This document shows positions 24,801 to 32,159 of a stretch of DNA of 64,000 bases, in pieces. The DNA is taken from positions 19,131 through 83,130 of the forward strand of contig CAJTMY010000006.1 in the NCBI GenBank assembly GCA_910577355.1, given 5' to 3'. A model generated the notes under the pieces. That model was not told where the DNA came from, did no database searches, and saw only the letters and a list, made by a program, of their open reading frames with translations. Source of the DNA: an uncultured Muribaculaceae bacterium (GTDB lineage Bacteria > Bacteroidota > Bacteroidia > Bacteroidales > Muribaculaceae). A program made the position numbers and the translations under genes. Position 1 is the stretch's first letter. Every line of letters starts with the position of its first letter.

Positions 24801-27398
24801 CAGGCATCCAATTATGTATCGTTCGACATTGAATCGGCATACAACAACTACCGTCATCTGCAAGGCAACTTCGATTTCAAGATACTCTCGATAGTCCGCC
24901 CGCAATTCATTTACAGCGGTTCGGCAATATACGACATGGGAGGTATAAAATACCGCAAGCTTATGGCACGCTCGGCAAACAGTGCCGGAGTCGAGATGAT
25001 GGACTACGCCGCTCCCGTACTTGAGGAATCTGTGGTAACCGCCTATGGCTCGTCTGCCAAACCGATGCTCACAGGAAGCACACCCGGTATCGCGAACAGC
25101 AGAATGGCGAAAGCCGAGGCTGTGGAAGAAGCGGAAGAGAGCGCAGACGAGGATATAGCAGAAGGCGCCGCTCTGGAAGAGGACAAATTCGACTTCCGTG
25201 CAGCTGAGACATTGCAGGCGTTCTGGAAACCGGAGGTAAACATCAACGAGGATGGTATCGCTACCATCAGTTTTGACGTACCGAACGCCATCGGAGCATG
25301 GACTTTCAAGGCCGCCGCATGGACTCACGATTGCCGCGCCACCGACATGGCCGCAACACTCACAGCCTCCAAGCCGATGATGGTGCAGCCCAACCTGCCA
25401 CGCTTCCTGCGACAAGGCGACGAGGCTCAGGTGCTTGCCACACTATATAATAATACCGACTCGACACTTGTGGTAAATACTGTAATTGAGATATTCGATC
25501 CCGTCGAAAATTCGGTGATATCCACATCGGCGGCCGTAGATACAATATCCGCCGGCGCACAGACTGTCGTACAGGTGACAATCAATGGGATATACGACAT
25601 GTCGCTGATAGGATATCGCGTGCGTTCAACCGCCAACGGCTTCACCGACGGCGAGCAGTCGCTGATTCCCATACTCGAGGCATCGACTGTCGCCATAGAT
25701 TCGCAGATATTCTATCTTACCGACTCGGATAAGGAATTCACCACCGAGATTCCGGCCGCAACAGACAACAAGGGGACTGTCGCACTGCAATACTGTCAGA
25801 ATCCCGTGTGGGATGTCATAAAGACCCTTCCGGGGCTGTATGACAGCAAACCTACAAGCTCCACCGCAGCCGCCGCATCGGCCTACGCCGCATTCACCTC
25901 ACGCGGACTGTATAAGGCATTCCCCGAGATACGTAAAGCTCTCGACCTGTGGCAAAGCACGCCCGAGGACTCGGATCTTATGAGCAAGCTGTATAAAAAT
26001 GAGGATATCAAACTGGCCGCACTTGCACGCACACCATTTGTAGGAGCGGCAAATGCCAACACCGAGCAGATGGAACGCCTTGCTCTCACCTTCGATCCGA
26101 AAGTAATCGAACGCACCGCAAATACCGCCATATCGCGCCTCGAAGCATTGCAAAACGCCGACGGCGGTTTTGCCTGGGGCGATTGGACACGCTATTCTTC
26201 GGAATGGGCAACTTCGAGCGTACTTTCCTCGCTCGGGCGACTCAACCGCCTCGGCTATTATCCCGCCGACAACAGCCGTCTCGACCGCATCATCGACAAA
26301 GCCTTCACATATATCGAATCGAGAATCACCGGCGAGGAATCCGCATCGAGCTATGCTTATCTCTACAGCCTGTATCCTGGAAGAAAAGCCGGCAGCATCA
26401 AGGTTCAGAAGCTGATCGACCGTGCCGTGCAGCAGGCCGTGGCCGGATGGAAAAAATACTCGACATCCGAAAAAGTCCGCGCCGCATTAATGCTCCACAA
26501 TCTCGGCAACAGCGCCGTAGCATCCGAGATAATGCGCTCGGTGGCACAGTTTGCCGTAGCCGACGGCAAGCAGGGCATATCGTTCCCATCCGTCTCCTAC
26601 GTGGATGCCTATGCATCAATTCTCGAAGCATTCGCCACAATCGATCCACAGTCCGACCTTATCGACGGCATGAAGCAGTGGCTTATACTTCGTACACAGG
26701 TCACATCCGACATGGGCAGCTGGGATCCTCTCCCCCTCGCCGCAGCATTTATCGCCACAGGCAGCCGATGGACTTCATTGCCCGATACATGCACTGCCAA
26801 TGTGACAGTAGACGGCACAGCCCTCGACATAACCAAGGTGGAAGCGCTCACGGGCAGCTACTCCCTGCGTCTGCCCTCGGCACGTGAGACCCGCACTGTC
26901 ACATTCACACGCCCCGCCGGAGCGCCTGTATCATACGGCTCGGTAGTGTCAATATCGGCGCAGCCGCTCGACAAGGTTAAGGCAGCCTCGAGCCGCTACC
27001 TGTCGATTGACAAGCGCTATCTTGTACAGCGCGACGGCAAGTGGGTGGAGACCGAGTCATTCGGTCTCGGCGACCGCGTACAGGTGCAGCTTATAATAAA
27101 AGCCGACCGCGACATGCAGTATATCACTGTACGCGATGACCGCCCGGCGTCATTCCAACCCGTCGAACAGATGCCCGGATGGGTATACAGCGGCAACCTC
27201 GGCGCATATCGCGAGAATTCCGACACACGCACCAATCTGTTTGTCGACTATCTGCCCAAAGGCACATACTACCTCACATACGAAATGACAGCGGCGCTCG
27301 CAGGCACATTCGCCTCGGGCACCGCCACAATCCAGAGCCAATACGCTCCCGAATTCACAGCCCGCTCATCGGCGAGCCGCATTTCGGTGAACAAATAA
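21900..27398 (+). CDS. Alpha-2-macroglobulin family protein, very large, thioester motif absent
   Basis: An 1832-residue secreted or envelope protein with a signal peptide (MNRILILLLAVITGFTYAKA). In order: an N-terminal region of several hundred residues, MG-type beta domains including the MG2-like FIDRPAYHPGDTVRWSF (about 500), an acidic Glu/Ala linker (about 1070-1095), a FWKPEVNINEDGIATISFDVP stretch typical of the macroglobulin core (about 1115-1135), and an alpha/alpha-toroid with ADGGFAWGDW (about 1420). Where thioester-bearing relatives have CxEQ, this one has LYDSKPTSST (about 1310). It should therefore trap or bind proteases without a covalent bond, or do something else. ATG 21900 is chosen because it starts the signal peptide. 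The stop is 2 bp from the convergent folB stop. Confidence 0.85.
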   Translation: MNRILILLLAVITGFTYAKADFDKPDFAYPATVITDADSVLHHATGTERIKAVMQIVEAKSLVSPDSLMAMPAFIDRMAAGERNTDLRGLLLLYEADVLNRYYDNVRFKVDRLDAPATPLSADISEWTGKQLRTRVAELCDSAITILGSYMGRKLEGYADIISCPKESKPFFPTLGDFVYAQTAALCGHSGVSYRDTAMEACLPGTPSWAWWLCNSDISSKDILDYYYKYPDGITGGYLLLRAFTTPDATLYRYNDKKNAPEAVKVIQKYLNANPGGMLDEYLTSLIAKYTVPWLDYNFPAQAVPGKPIEVVLKHGYTGRITIEAYKIDNLWASPNARTASKVKSSSIDCNRSSAYAEDTVRLDLPTGNYELRAYADGTPRNTSRYYTCNLTVTPWLPLVASQDGKANRNLTALVDFTSGVPAAGVKTAFVASGKLQATASGTTGADGFVEFNLPAGGNYRRYYSKYTDAKGNSVYFNNLRANGRAGRQSEFTTGAIFIDRPAYHPGDTVRWSFVAVVKDPEKHTSRLASERRFSVRFLDANYQNFDTVKVVTDRFGRASGATAMPADRLTGRYFIQILDNDNTFASTSLMVSDFRPPVFQIDSIGVKREGNVFNITGRAMTYSGVAVDAAKIDIDIQSRPIYLRGFDDFEAVDQSYTVTTGLNGFFSLDIPADTLPHGMYICNITATDVAANTATASATFRSGKPYAIFSTINDETAFNTDSIVEAAVYAYGNGDSRATLNAVWKLTDNNKREHSGTCTITPRGTAFDWHDIPAGSYSLDIFTADNAMADTCSIDRICLYSVDKNSVPADVMLLLPENSFRYDGSSPISITVGHGSNGYIYAMGFYPDGTPVKIARDIKAGFGKIEIPIHNGEAPNISIFAIKDGKVKSEEIDFIKYNPTEKLTLKGESWRDNIVPGTPERWTLRLSDGNGTPVSGTMVATMYNHALDALTSFNWPNGLATLLRAPQASNYVSFDIESAYNNYRHLQGNFDFKILSIVRPQFIYSGSAIYDMGGIKYRKLMARSANSAGVEMMDYAAPVLEESVVTAYGSSAKPMLTGSTPGIANSRMAKAEAVEEAEESADEDIAEGAALEEDKFDFRAAETLQAFWKPEVNINEDGIATISFDVPNAIGAWTFKAAAWTHDCRATDMAATLTASKPMMVQPNLPRFLRQGDEAQVLATLYNNTDSTLVVNTVIEIFDPVENSVISTSAAVDTISAGAQTVVQVTINGIYDMSLIGYRVRSTANGFTDGEQSLIPILEASTVAIDSQIFYLTDSDKEFTTEIPAATDNKGTVALQYCQNPVWDVIKTLPGLYDSKPTSSTAAAASAYAAFTSRGLYKAFPEIRKALDLWQSTPEDSDLMSKLYKNEDIKLAALARTPFVGAANANTEQMERLALTFDPKVIERTANTAISRLEALQNADGGFAWGDWTRYSSEWATSSVLSSLGRLNRLGYYPADNSRLDRIIDKAFTYIESRITGEESASSYAYLYSLYPGRKAGSIKVQKLIDRAVQQAVAGWKKYSTSEKVRAALMLHNLGNSAVASEIMRSVAQFAVADGKQGISFPSVSYVDAYASILEAFATIDPQSDLIDGMKQWLILRTQVTSDMGSWDPLPLAAAFIATGSRWTSLPDTCTANVTVDGTALDITKVEALTGSYSLRLPSARETRTVTFTRPAGAPVSYGSVVSISAQPLDKVKAASSRYLSIDKRYLVQRDGKWVETESFGLGDRVQVQLIIKADRDMQYITVRDDRPASFQPVEQMPGWVYSGNLGAYRENSDTRTNLFVDYLPKGTYYLTYEMTAALAGTFASGTATIQSQYAPEFTARSSASRISVNK

Positions 27399-27400
27399 TT

Positions 27401-27754
27401 CTACCAATCCAAGGTAACGCCTACCGACGTTACCGGTATCGTAAAGGGAGGATGCAGTTTCAATACTGTTATCCTCCCTCCTTCTATGGTGGGCCAACGG
27501 GCAAGCAGAGCATCGCGTATACGCCATGCTGCCGCCTCAAGCAAACCGCACGGAACGGTCATGACACGGCTCACGATATCTGTCGCCTCGGCATAATTGA
27601 CGGTAAGTGCCACATCATCATGCACGGCTGCCTCGGCGAAGTCATAGTCGAGCCGCAACGACACCTCAAATTTATTGCCAACCACGCGCTCCTGAGTGAG
27701 CACGCCGTGGTTGGTAAATATTTTCAGTCCGTTTATTTCGATCGAAGTTTTCAT
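27401..27754 (-). CDS. folB: Dihydroneopterin aldolase
   Basis: A 117-residue folate-pathway enzyme that cleaves 7,8-dihydroneopterin to 6-hydroxymethyl-dihydropterin. The pattern IEINGLKIFTNHGVLTQERVVGNKFEVSLRL (residues 4-34) and VNYAEATDIVSRVM with the GLLEAAAWRI helix match FolB; the catalytic Lys is in the VLKLHPPF segment. Its start overlaps the rnr stop by four bases, so it is probably translated from the rnr message. No other folate gene is nearby. Confidence 0.88.
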   Translation of the reverse strand: MKTSIEINGLKIFTNHGVLTQERVVGNKFEVSLRLDYDFAEAAVHDDVALTVNYAEATDIVSRVMTVPCGLLEAAAWRIRDALLARWPTIEGGRITVLKLHPPFTIPVTSVGVTLDW

Positions 27755-30006
27755 TTGCGGGATTTTTTCGACAGGCGGCGCGAGCCTTTGGCCTTCGACT
27801 TCTGTTTCTGCTTGGCCTGGCGGGCAGCCTGCGGCGTGGATCCGAGGCTTGCGAGAGTACGCGGCGGGTTCTTCTCGTCGACTATCACAAAATCGAGCTG
27901 CTTGCGGTCGAGATTACACCGGGCCACCTGCACTTTTATCTGATCGCCAAGACGATAGCGGTTGTTGTGGCGGCGCCCAACGAGACAATAGTTCTTCTCG
28001 TCGAAGTCATAATAGTCGTCGGCAAGATCGCGCACGGGTACCAGTCCCTCGCACTTGTTGTCGTCAAGTTCCACATACAACCCCCATTCGGTCACGCCCG
28101 ATATCATGCCGGTATATACTTCGCCGAGATGGTCGTTCATATATTCCACCTGCTTGTACTTTATGGATGCACGTTCGGCATTGGCGGCAAGCTGTTCCTG
28201 ATCGGAGGAGTGCTTGCACTGCTCTTCAAGCTTGTCGAGCGACACGCTGCGGCCGCCTTTGAGATAGCGCTCGAGCAGGCGGTGAACCATCATGTCGGGA
28301 TATCGGCGGATAGGCGATGTAAAATGGGTGTAATAGTCGAATCCGAGACCGTAATGGCCTATATTGGTAGTGGTATAGATAGCCTTGGCCATAGAGCGTA
28401 TGGCAAGTGTCGACAGAAAGTTTTCCTCGCCTTTGCCCTTGACATCGACAAGCATTTTGTTGATTGACTTGTTGACATCGCGCGGAGTGCCGGTAGTGCG
28501 CAGCTTATAGCCGAAAGTCTTGGAAAGCGCGGCGAGATCCTGAAGCTTGCCGGGGTCGGGCATATCATGCACACGGTATACAAATGCCTTGGGCTTTTTC
28601 TTGCCGGCGGCCTTACCTACAAAAGTGGCCACAGTACGGTTGGCAAGCAGCATGAATTCCTCTATAAGCTTGTTGGCGTCTTTCGACTCCTTGAAATATA
28701 CACCGGTGGGATGGCCGTTCTCGTCGATGTCAAACCGCACTTCCATACGGTCGAAGTCCACCGAACCGTTCTCATAACGTTCCTTGCGCAGTATCTTAGC
28801 CAACCGGTCGAGGGTCAGGATCTCTTCGGCATAGTCGCCTTTGCCCGTCTCGATTATATCCTGTGCCTCCTCGTACGTGAACCGGCGGTTGGATCGTGTC
28901 ACTGTGCGGCATATCTTGGTGCCGAGCACCTTGCCACGGCTGTCCATCTCGAATATTGTCGAGAAAGTGAGCTTGTCCTCATCGGGCCGCAACGAGCATA
29001 TACCGTTTGACAGGTGCTCGGGCAGCATCGGCACAACGCGGTCGACAAGATACACCGACGTGGCGCGATCCTCGGCCTCGCGATCTATTATCGTGTCGGG
29101 ACGCACGTAGTGTGTCACATCGGCGATATGGACACCTATCTCATAATTGCCGTTCGGCAGGGTACGTATCGACAGCGCGTCATCAAAGTCCTTCGCATCC
29201 TTGGGATCGATGGTAAAGGTGGTGACATCGCGCATGTCAAGGCGCCGGGCCGCCTCCTCATCGGTTATACCCGCGTCTATGCGGGCAGCCGCCTTCTCCA
29301 CGGCGGCAGGATATTTGTAAGGCAAGCCGAATTCGGCCAATATCGCATGTATCTCGGCATTGTTTTCGCCGGCCTTGCCGAGGATATCCACAACCTCGCC
29401 GCGCGGGCTGGTGGCATCATCGCGCCAATCGGTGATTCGCACCACAGCCTTGTCGCCGGTAGTGCCGCCTTTAAGCTTGGAACCGGGGATTATTATATCG
29501 GTGGCCAGATACTTGGAATCGGGGGTGAGAGTGGCAAAATGCTTTTCCACTCGCAGTACACCTATAAAAGTCTGATCCTTCTTCTCAATTATTTCGGTAA
29601 CGATAGCCTCCGGCTCGCGGCCTTTCACACGGGCTGCGATAGTCACCTGCACACGGTCGCCGTTGAGGGCGTGCATAGAGTTGCGTTCGGCAACGAATAT
29701 AGGTTGTTCGTCTCCATCGGTTATGACCGAGTTCTTGCCGTTGCGCAGACGAACAAATGTACCCGTTGCAGTAACATTGTGTTCCGGAGTCTTGTACTTT
29801 CCAGGAGCCACCTCTATAAGGTCTCCGTCAAATGCAAGCTCGGCCAGATAAAGAGCCACCGCTCGGTGGTGCGTCGGATTCTGTATGCCGATAGCGGCGG
29901 ATACCTGCTTGTAGTTGAATGTCCTGGAGGCCGGAGTTGCTATATATAGGTCGACAGCCTTGCGTATAGCAAGCGTGTCGGCTGTTGATTTCTTGGTCTT
30001 TGCCAT
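27751..30006 (-). CDS. rnr: Ribonuclease R
   Basis: A 751-residue 3'-5' exoribonuclease of the RNase II/R family that degrades structured RNA. Cold-shock/OB domains come first, then the RNB catalytic core (TIDPKDAKDFDDALSI, about residues 267-282, with the metal-binding Asp cluster; EFMLLANRTVA; HYGLGFDYYTHFTSPIRRYPD), an S1 domain (GEVYTGMISGVTEWGLYVEL) and a basic tail rich in Lys, Arg and Ser. First gene of an rnr-folB pair with a -7 element 33 bp upstream. Confidence 0.97.
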   Translation of the reverse strand: MAKTKKSTADTLAIRKAVDLYIATPASRTFNYKQVSAAIGIQNPTHHRAVALYLAELAFDGDLIEVAPGKYKTPEHNVTATGTFVRLRNGKNSVITDGDEQPIFVAERNSMHALNGDRVQVTIAARVKGREPEAIVTEIIEKKDQTFIGVLRVEKHFATLTPDSKYLATDIIIPGSKLKGGTTGDKAVVRITDWRDDATSPRGEVVDILGKAGENNAEIHAILAEFGLPYKYPAAVEKAAARIDAGITDEEAARRLDMRDVTTFTIDPKDAKDFDDALSIRTLPNGNYEIGVHIADVTHYVRPDTIIDREAEDRATSVYLVDRVVPMLPEHLSNGICSLRPDEDKLTFSTIFEMDSRGKVLGTKICRTVTRSNRRFTYEEAQDIIETGKGDYAEEILTLDRLAKILRKERYENGSVDFDRMEVRFDIDENGHPTGVYFKESKDANKLIEEFMLLANRTVATFVGKAAGKKKPKAFVYRVHDMPDPGKLQDLAALSKTFGYKLRTTGTPRDVNKSINKMLVDVKGKGEENFLSTLAIRSMAKAIYTTTNIGHYGLGFDYYTHFTSPIRRYPDMMVHRLLERYLKGGRSVSLDKLEEQCKHSSDQEQLAANAERASIKYKQVEYMNDHLGEVYTGMISGVTEWGLYVELDDNKCEGLVPVRDLADDYYDFDEKNYCLVGRRHNNRYRLGDQIKVQVARCNLDRKQLDFVIVDEKNPPRTLASLGSTPQAARQAKQKQKSKAKGSRRLSKKSRK

Positions 30007-30038
30007 ATATGTGCTTATGTTTTTCTAAAAACGCTGTA

Positions 30039-30046
30039 CAAAGATA
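30039..30046 (-). promoter_or_regulatory. -7 element upstream of rnr
   Basis: TATCTTTG on the minus strand, an exact TAnnTTTG match. The -33 region is poor (CTTG at a longer distance). Confidence 0.55.
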
Positions 30047-30137
30047 GTTAATTTGCATTTATAAACCTAACAAGTATGTCGAAAAATATGTTTTACGGCA
30101 CCCTTGGTATATTCATGGCAAAAATATTGCAGAAAAA

Positions 30138-30169
30138 TTTCTTTTATAAAAATAAATGGCCTAAATTTG
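30138..30169 (+). promoter_or_regulatory. Promoter of the biotin-dependent carboxyltransferase gene
   Basis: TTTC (30138-30141), 20 bp, TAAATTTG (30162-30169). The -7 box is exact and the -33 box has one mismatch. A leader of about 45 nt follows. Confidence 0.6.
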
Positions 30170-30217
30170 CAGCAGAACATAAACAACGAGAAACTACCCT
30201 CAAAAACCTGATAATTT

Positions 30218-32080
30218 ATGACACGTAAGCTCAAAATCCGCGACCTCACACTTCGCGACGGCCAGCAGTCGCTGTTCGCAACACGTCTGCCTCAGGCCGA
30301 AATCGACAAGCTCCTCCCCTACTACGAAAACGCAGGCTTCTATATAATGGAAGTATGGGGCGGTGCCGTGCCCGACTCTGTAATGCGTTACCTCGACGAG
30401 TCGCCCTGGAACCGTCTCCGCTCGGTATCCAAGGCTATGAAAGGTAAATCCCTGCTTTCAGCTCTGTCGCGCGGCCGCAACCTCTTTGGCTACGTGCCCT
30501 ACCCCGACTATGTTCTGCGTGGCTTCTATGAAGAAGCTATCAAGAACGGACTCAACGTGATGCGTATCTTCGACGCCCTCAACGACATCGACAATGTGAA
30601 GGAATCCATAAAGATGATCAACGAGCTCGGCGGTATAGCCGACGGCGCAGTATGCTATACGGTCGATCCCAAAGCCCTGGAAGCTCCCAAACCCGGATTC
30701 TTCGCCCGCCTGTTCGGTAAGAAAGCGGAAGAGCCCGAGATGATCTTCACCGACGAATACTTTGTAGAGAAAGCAAAGGAAATGGAACGCCTCGGCGCCA
30801 AGATCATCACACTAAAAGACATGGCCGGACTGGTAAGCCCCTCGCGCGCCGCATCCATCATATCCAAGCTCAAAGCCAATGTCAAGGTGCCCGTCGACTT
30901 CCACACCCACTGCACCCCCGGCTACGGCCTCGCATCGTCGATCATGGCCATCCTCAACGGTGTTGACATCCTCGACACCAACATATGGTGGTTTGGCGGC
31001 GGCTCGGCAGCTCCCGCCATCGAGCTCGTATACGTATTCGCTCAGAAACTCGGCGTAGAACTCGAATGCAACATGGAAGCAGTAGGCGAGATCCGCGACC
31101 ACCTGCTCGAAGCCCGCAAGGTACTTGCTCCGTTCGACCTCAACAAGGACAAGATGCCGCGTCCTTTCAATCCGCTAAAGGACAAGCTGCCCGCCGAGGT
31201 TGAGGCTCAGGTCGACCGCGCTATCGCCGCCGCCAAGGCCGGCAACGAGGAGGAACTTCTCGACGCATGCCACAAGGTTGAGGAATACTTCGGCTTCCCC
31301 AAGCCCAACGAGCTCGTGAAGCATGCCGAAGTTCCCGGCGGCATGTACTCCAACATGGTGGCTCAGCTCAAAGCCCTGCACGCCGAGGATCTTCTCAACG
31401 ACGCAATGGCTCTAATACCCATGGTACGCCGCGACGCAGGCCTCGTGCCCCTCGTTACCCCCACCTCACAGATCGTAGGCGCACAGGCTGTCAACGTTGC
31501 ACTCGACCGCAAGAAAGGCAAGCCCGACTATTCCAACTGCTCCAACCAGTTCATCTCGCTCGTCAAAGGCGAATACGGCCACACACCGGTAGCTATCAAC
31601 CCCGACTTCCGCGCCAAGATCACAGGCAGCCCCGTCGAAAAGCCTTATGACGTAAGCACATATAAAGCACCTGAAAACCCCGTGATCGAGGAACTCGGAG
31701 TGAAACTCGCATCAAACGGCGAGGAAGAACTGCTGCTCGCACTTCTGCCCACTGTGGCCAACGGATTCCTGAAACGCCGCCGCCAGGAAGAGGCTGCCGC
31801 AAAAGCTCCCGCCAAGGAGGAAGTCAAAGAGGAGAAGGCCACAAGCGCAGCTGCCGCACCCGTCACCGGTCCCACACTCAAGGCTCCCATGGGCGGCCGC
31901 GTGGTTGAAATAAAGGTGAAGCCCGGACAGGAAGTGAAGAAGGGCGATGTGCTCATGGTATACGAGGCAATGAAGATGGAGAACGACATCAACGCCGAAG
32001 CCGCAGGTACCGTAAAACGGATCTTCGTGGCACCCGATCAGGTAGTCGGCACAGACGACCTCCTCATCGAATTCGAATAA
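30218..32080 (+). CDS. Biotin-dependent carboxyltransferase (OadA / PycB-like)
   Basis: A 620-residue cytoplasmic protein: an HMGL-like TIM-barrel carboxyltransferase (RDLTLRDGQQSLFATR at residues 7-22; DFHTHCTPGYG near 228 with metal-binding His pair), a conserved carboxylase region (to about 480), a flexible Ala/Pro/Glu/Lys linker, and a C-terminal biotinyl domain with YEAMKMEND whose Lys (about 586) takes biotin. It resembles the alpha subunit of oxaloacetate decarboxylase and pyruvate carboxylase subunit B. No biotin carboxylase or membrane beta/gamma subunit is near it, so the reaction (pyruvate to oxaloacetate, or decarboxylation) cannot be settled. Monocistronic, with own promoter and terminator. 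Confidence 0.85.
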   Translation: MTRKLKIRDLTLRDGQQSLFATRLPQAEIDKLLPYYENAGFYIMEVWGGAVPDSVMRYLDESPWNRLRSVSKAMKGKSLLSALSRGRNLFGYVPYPDYVLRGFYEEAIKNGLNVMRIFDALNDIDNVKESIKMINELGGIADGAVCYTVDPKALEAPKPGFFARLFGKKAEEPEMIFTDEYFVEKAKEMERLGAKIITLKDMAGLVSPSRAASIISKLKANVKVPVDFHTHCTPGYGLASSIMAILNGVDILDTNIWWFGGGSAAPAIELVYVFAQKLGVELECNMEAVGEIRDHLLEARKVLAPFDLNKDKMPRPFNPLKDKLPAEVEAQVDRAIAAAKAGNEEELLDACHKVEEYFGFPKPNELVKHAEVPGGMYSNMVAQLKALHAEDLLNDAMALIPMVRRDAGLVPLVTPTSQIVGAQAVNVALDRKKGKPDYSNCSNQFISLVKGEYGHTPVAINPDFRAKITGSPVEKPYDVSTYKAPENPVIEELGVKLASNGEEELLLALLPTVANGFLKRRRQEEAAAKAPAKEEVKEEKATSAAAAPVTGPTLKAPMGGRVVEIKVKPGQEVKKGDVLMVYEAMKMENDINAEAAGTVKRIFVAPDQVVGTDDLLIEFE

Positions 32081-32097
32081 TCCACAACATACCCAAA

Positions 32098-32143
32098 CAA
32101 TAAGAATAACGGGGCGCCAAACGGCGCCCCGTTATTCTTATTG
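32098..32143. terminator. Bidirectional terminator between convergent genes
   Basis: Perfect 21-bp inverted repeat around a 4-nt AAAC loop (arms 32098-32118 and 32123-32143) with GC core GGGGCGCC and AT-rich base. It lies 17 bp after one stop and 16 bp before the other. Confidence 0.9.
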
Positions 32144-32159
32144 GGACATTGATTGTGAA

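Noticed and set aside
27179..27943. Frame crossing the junction of the macroglobulin gene, folB and rnr
   Set aside because: Overlaps three recognised genes in other frames and shows no domain.
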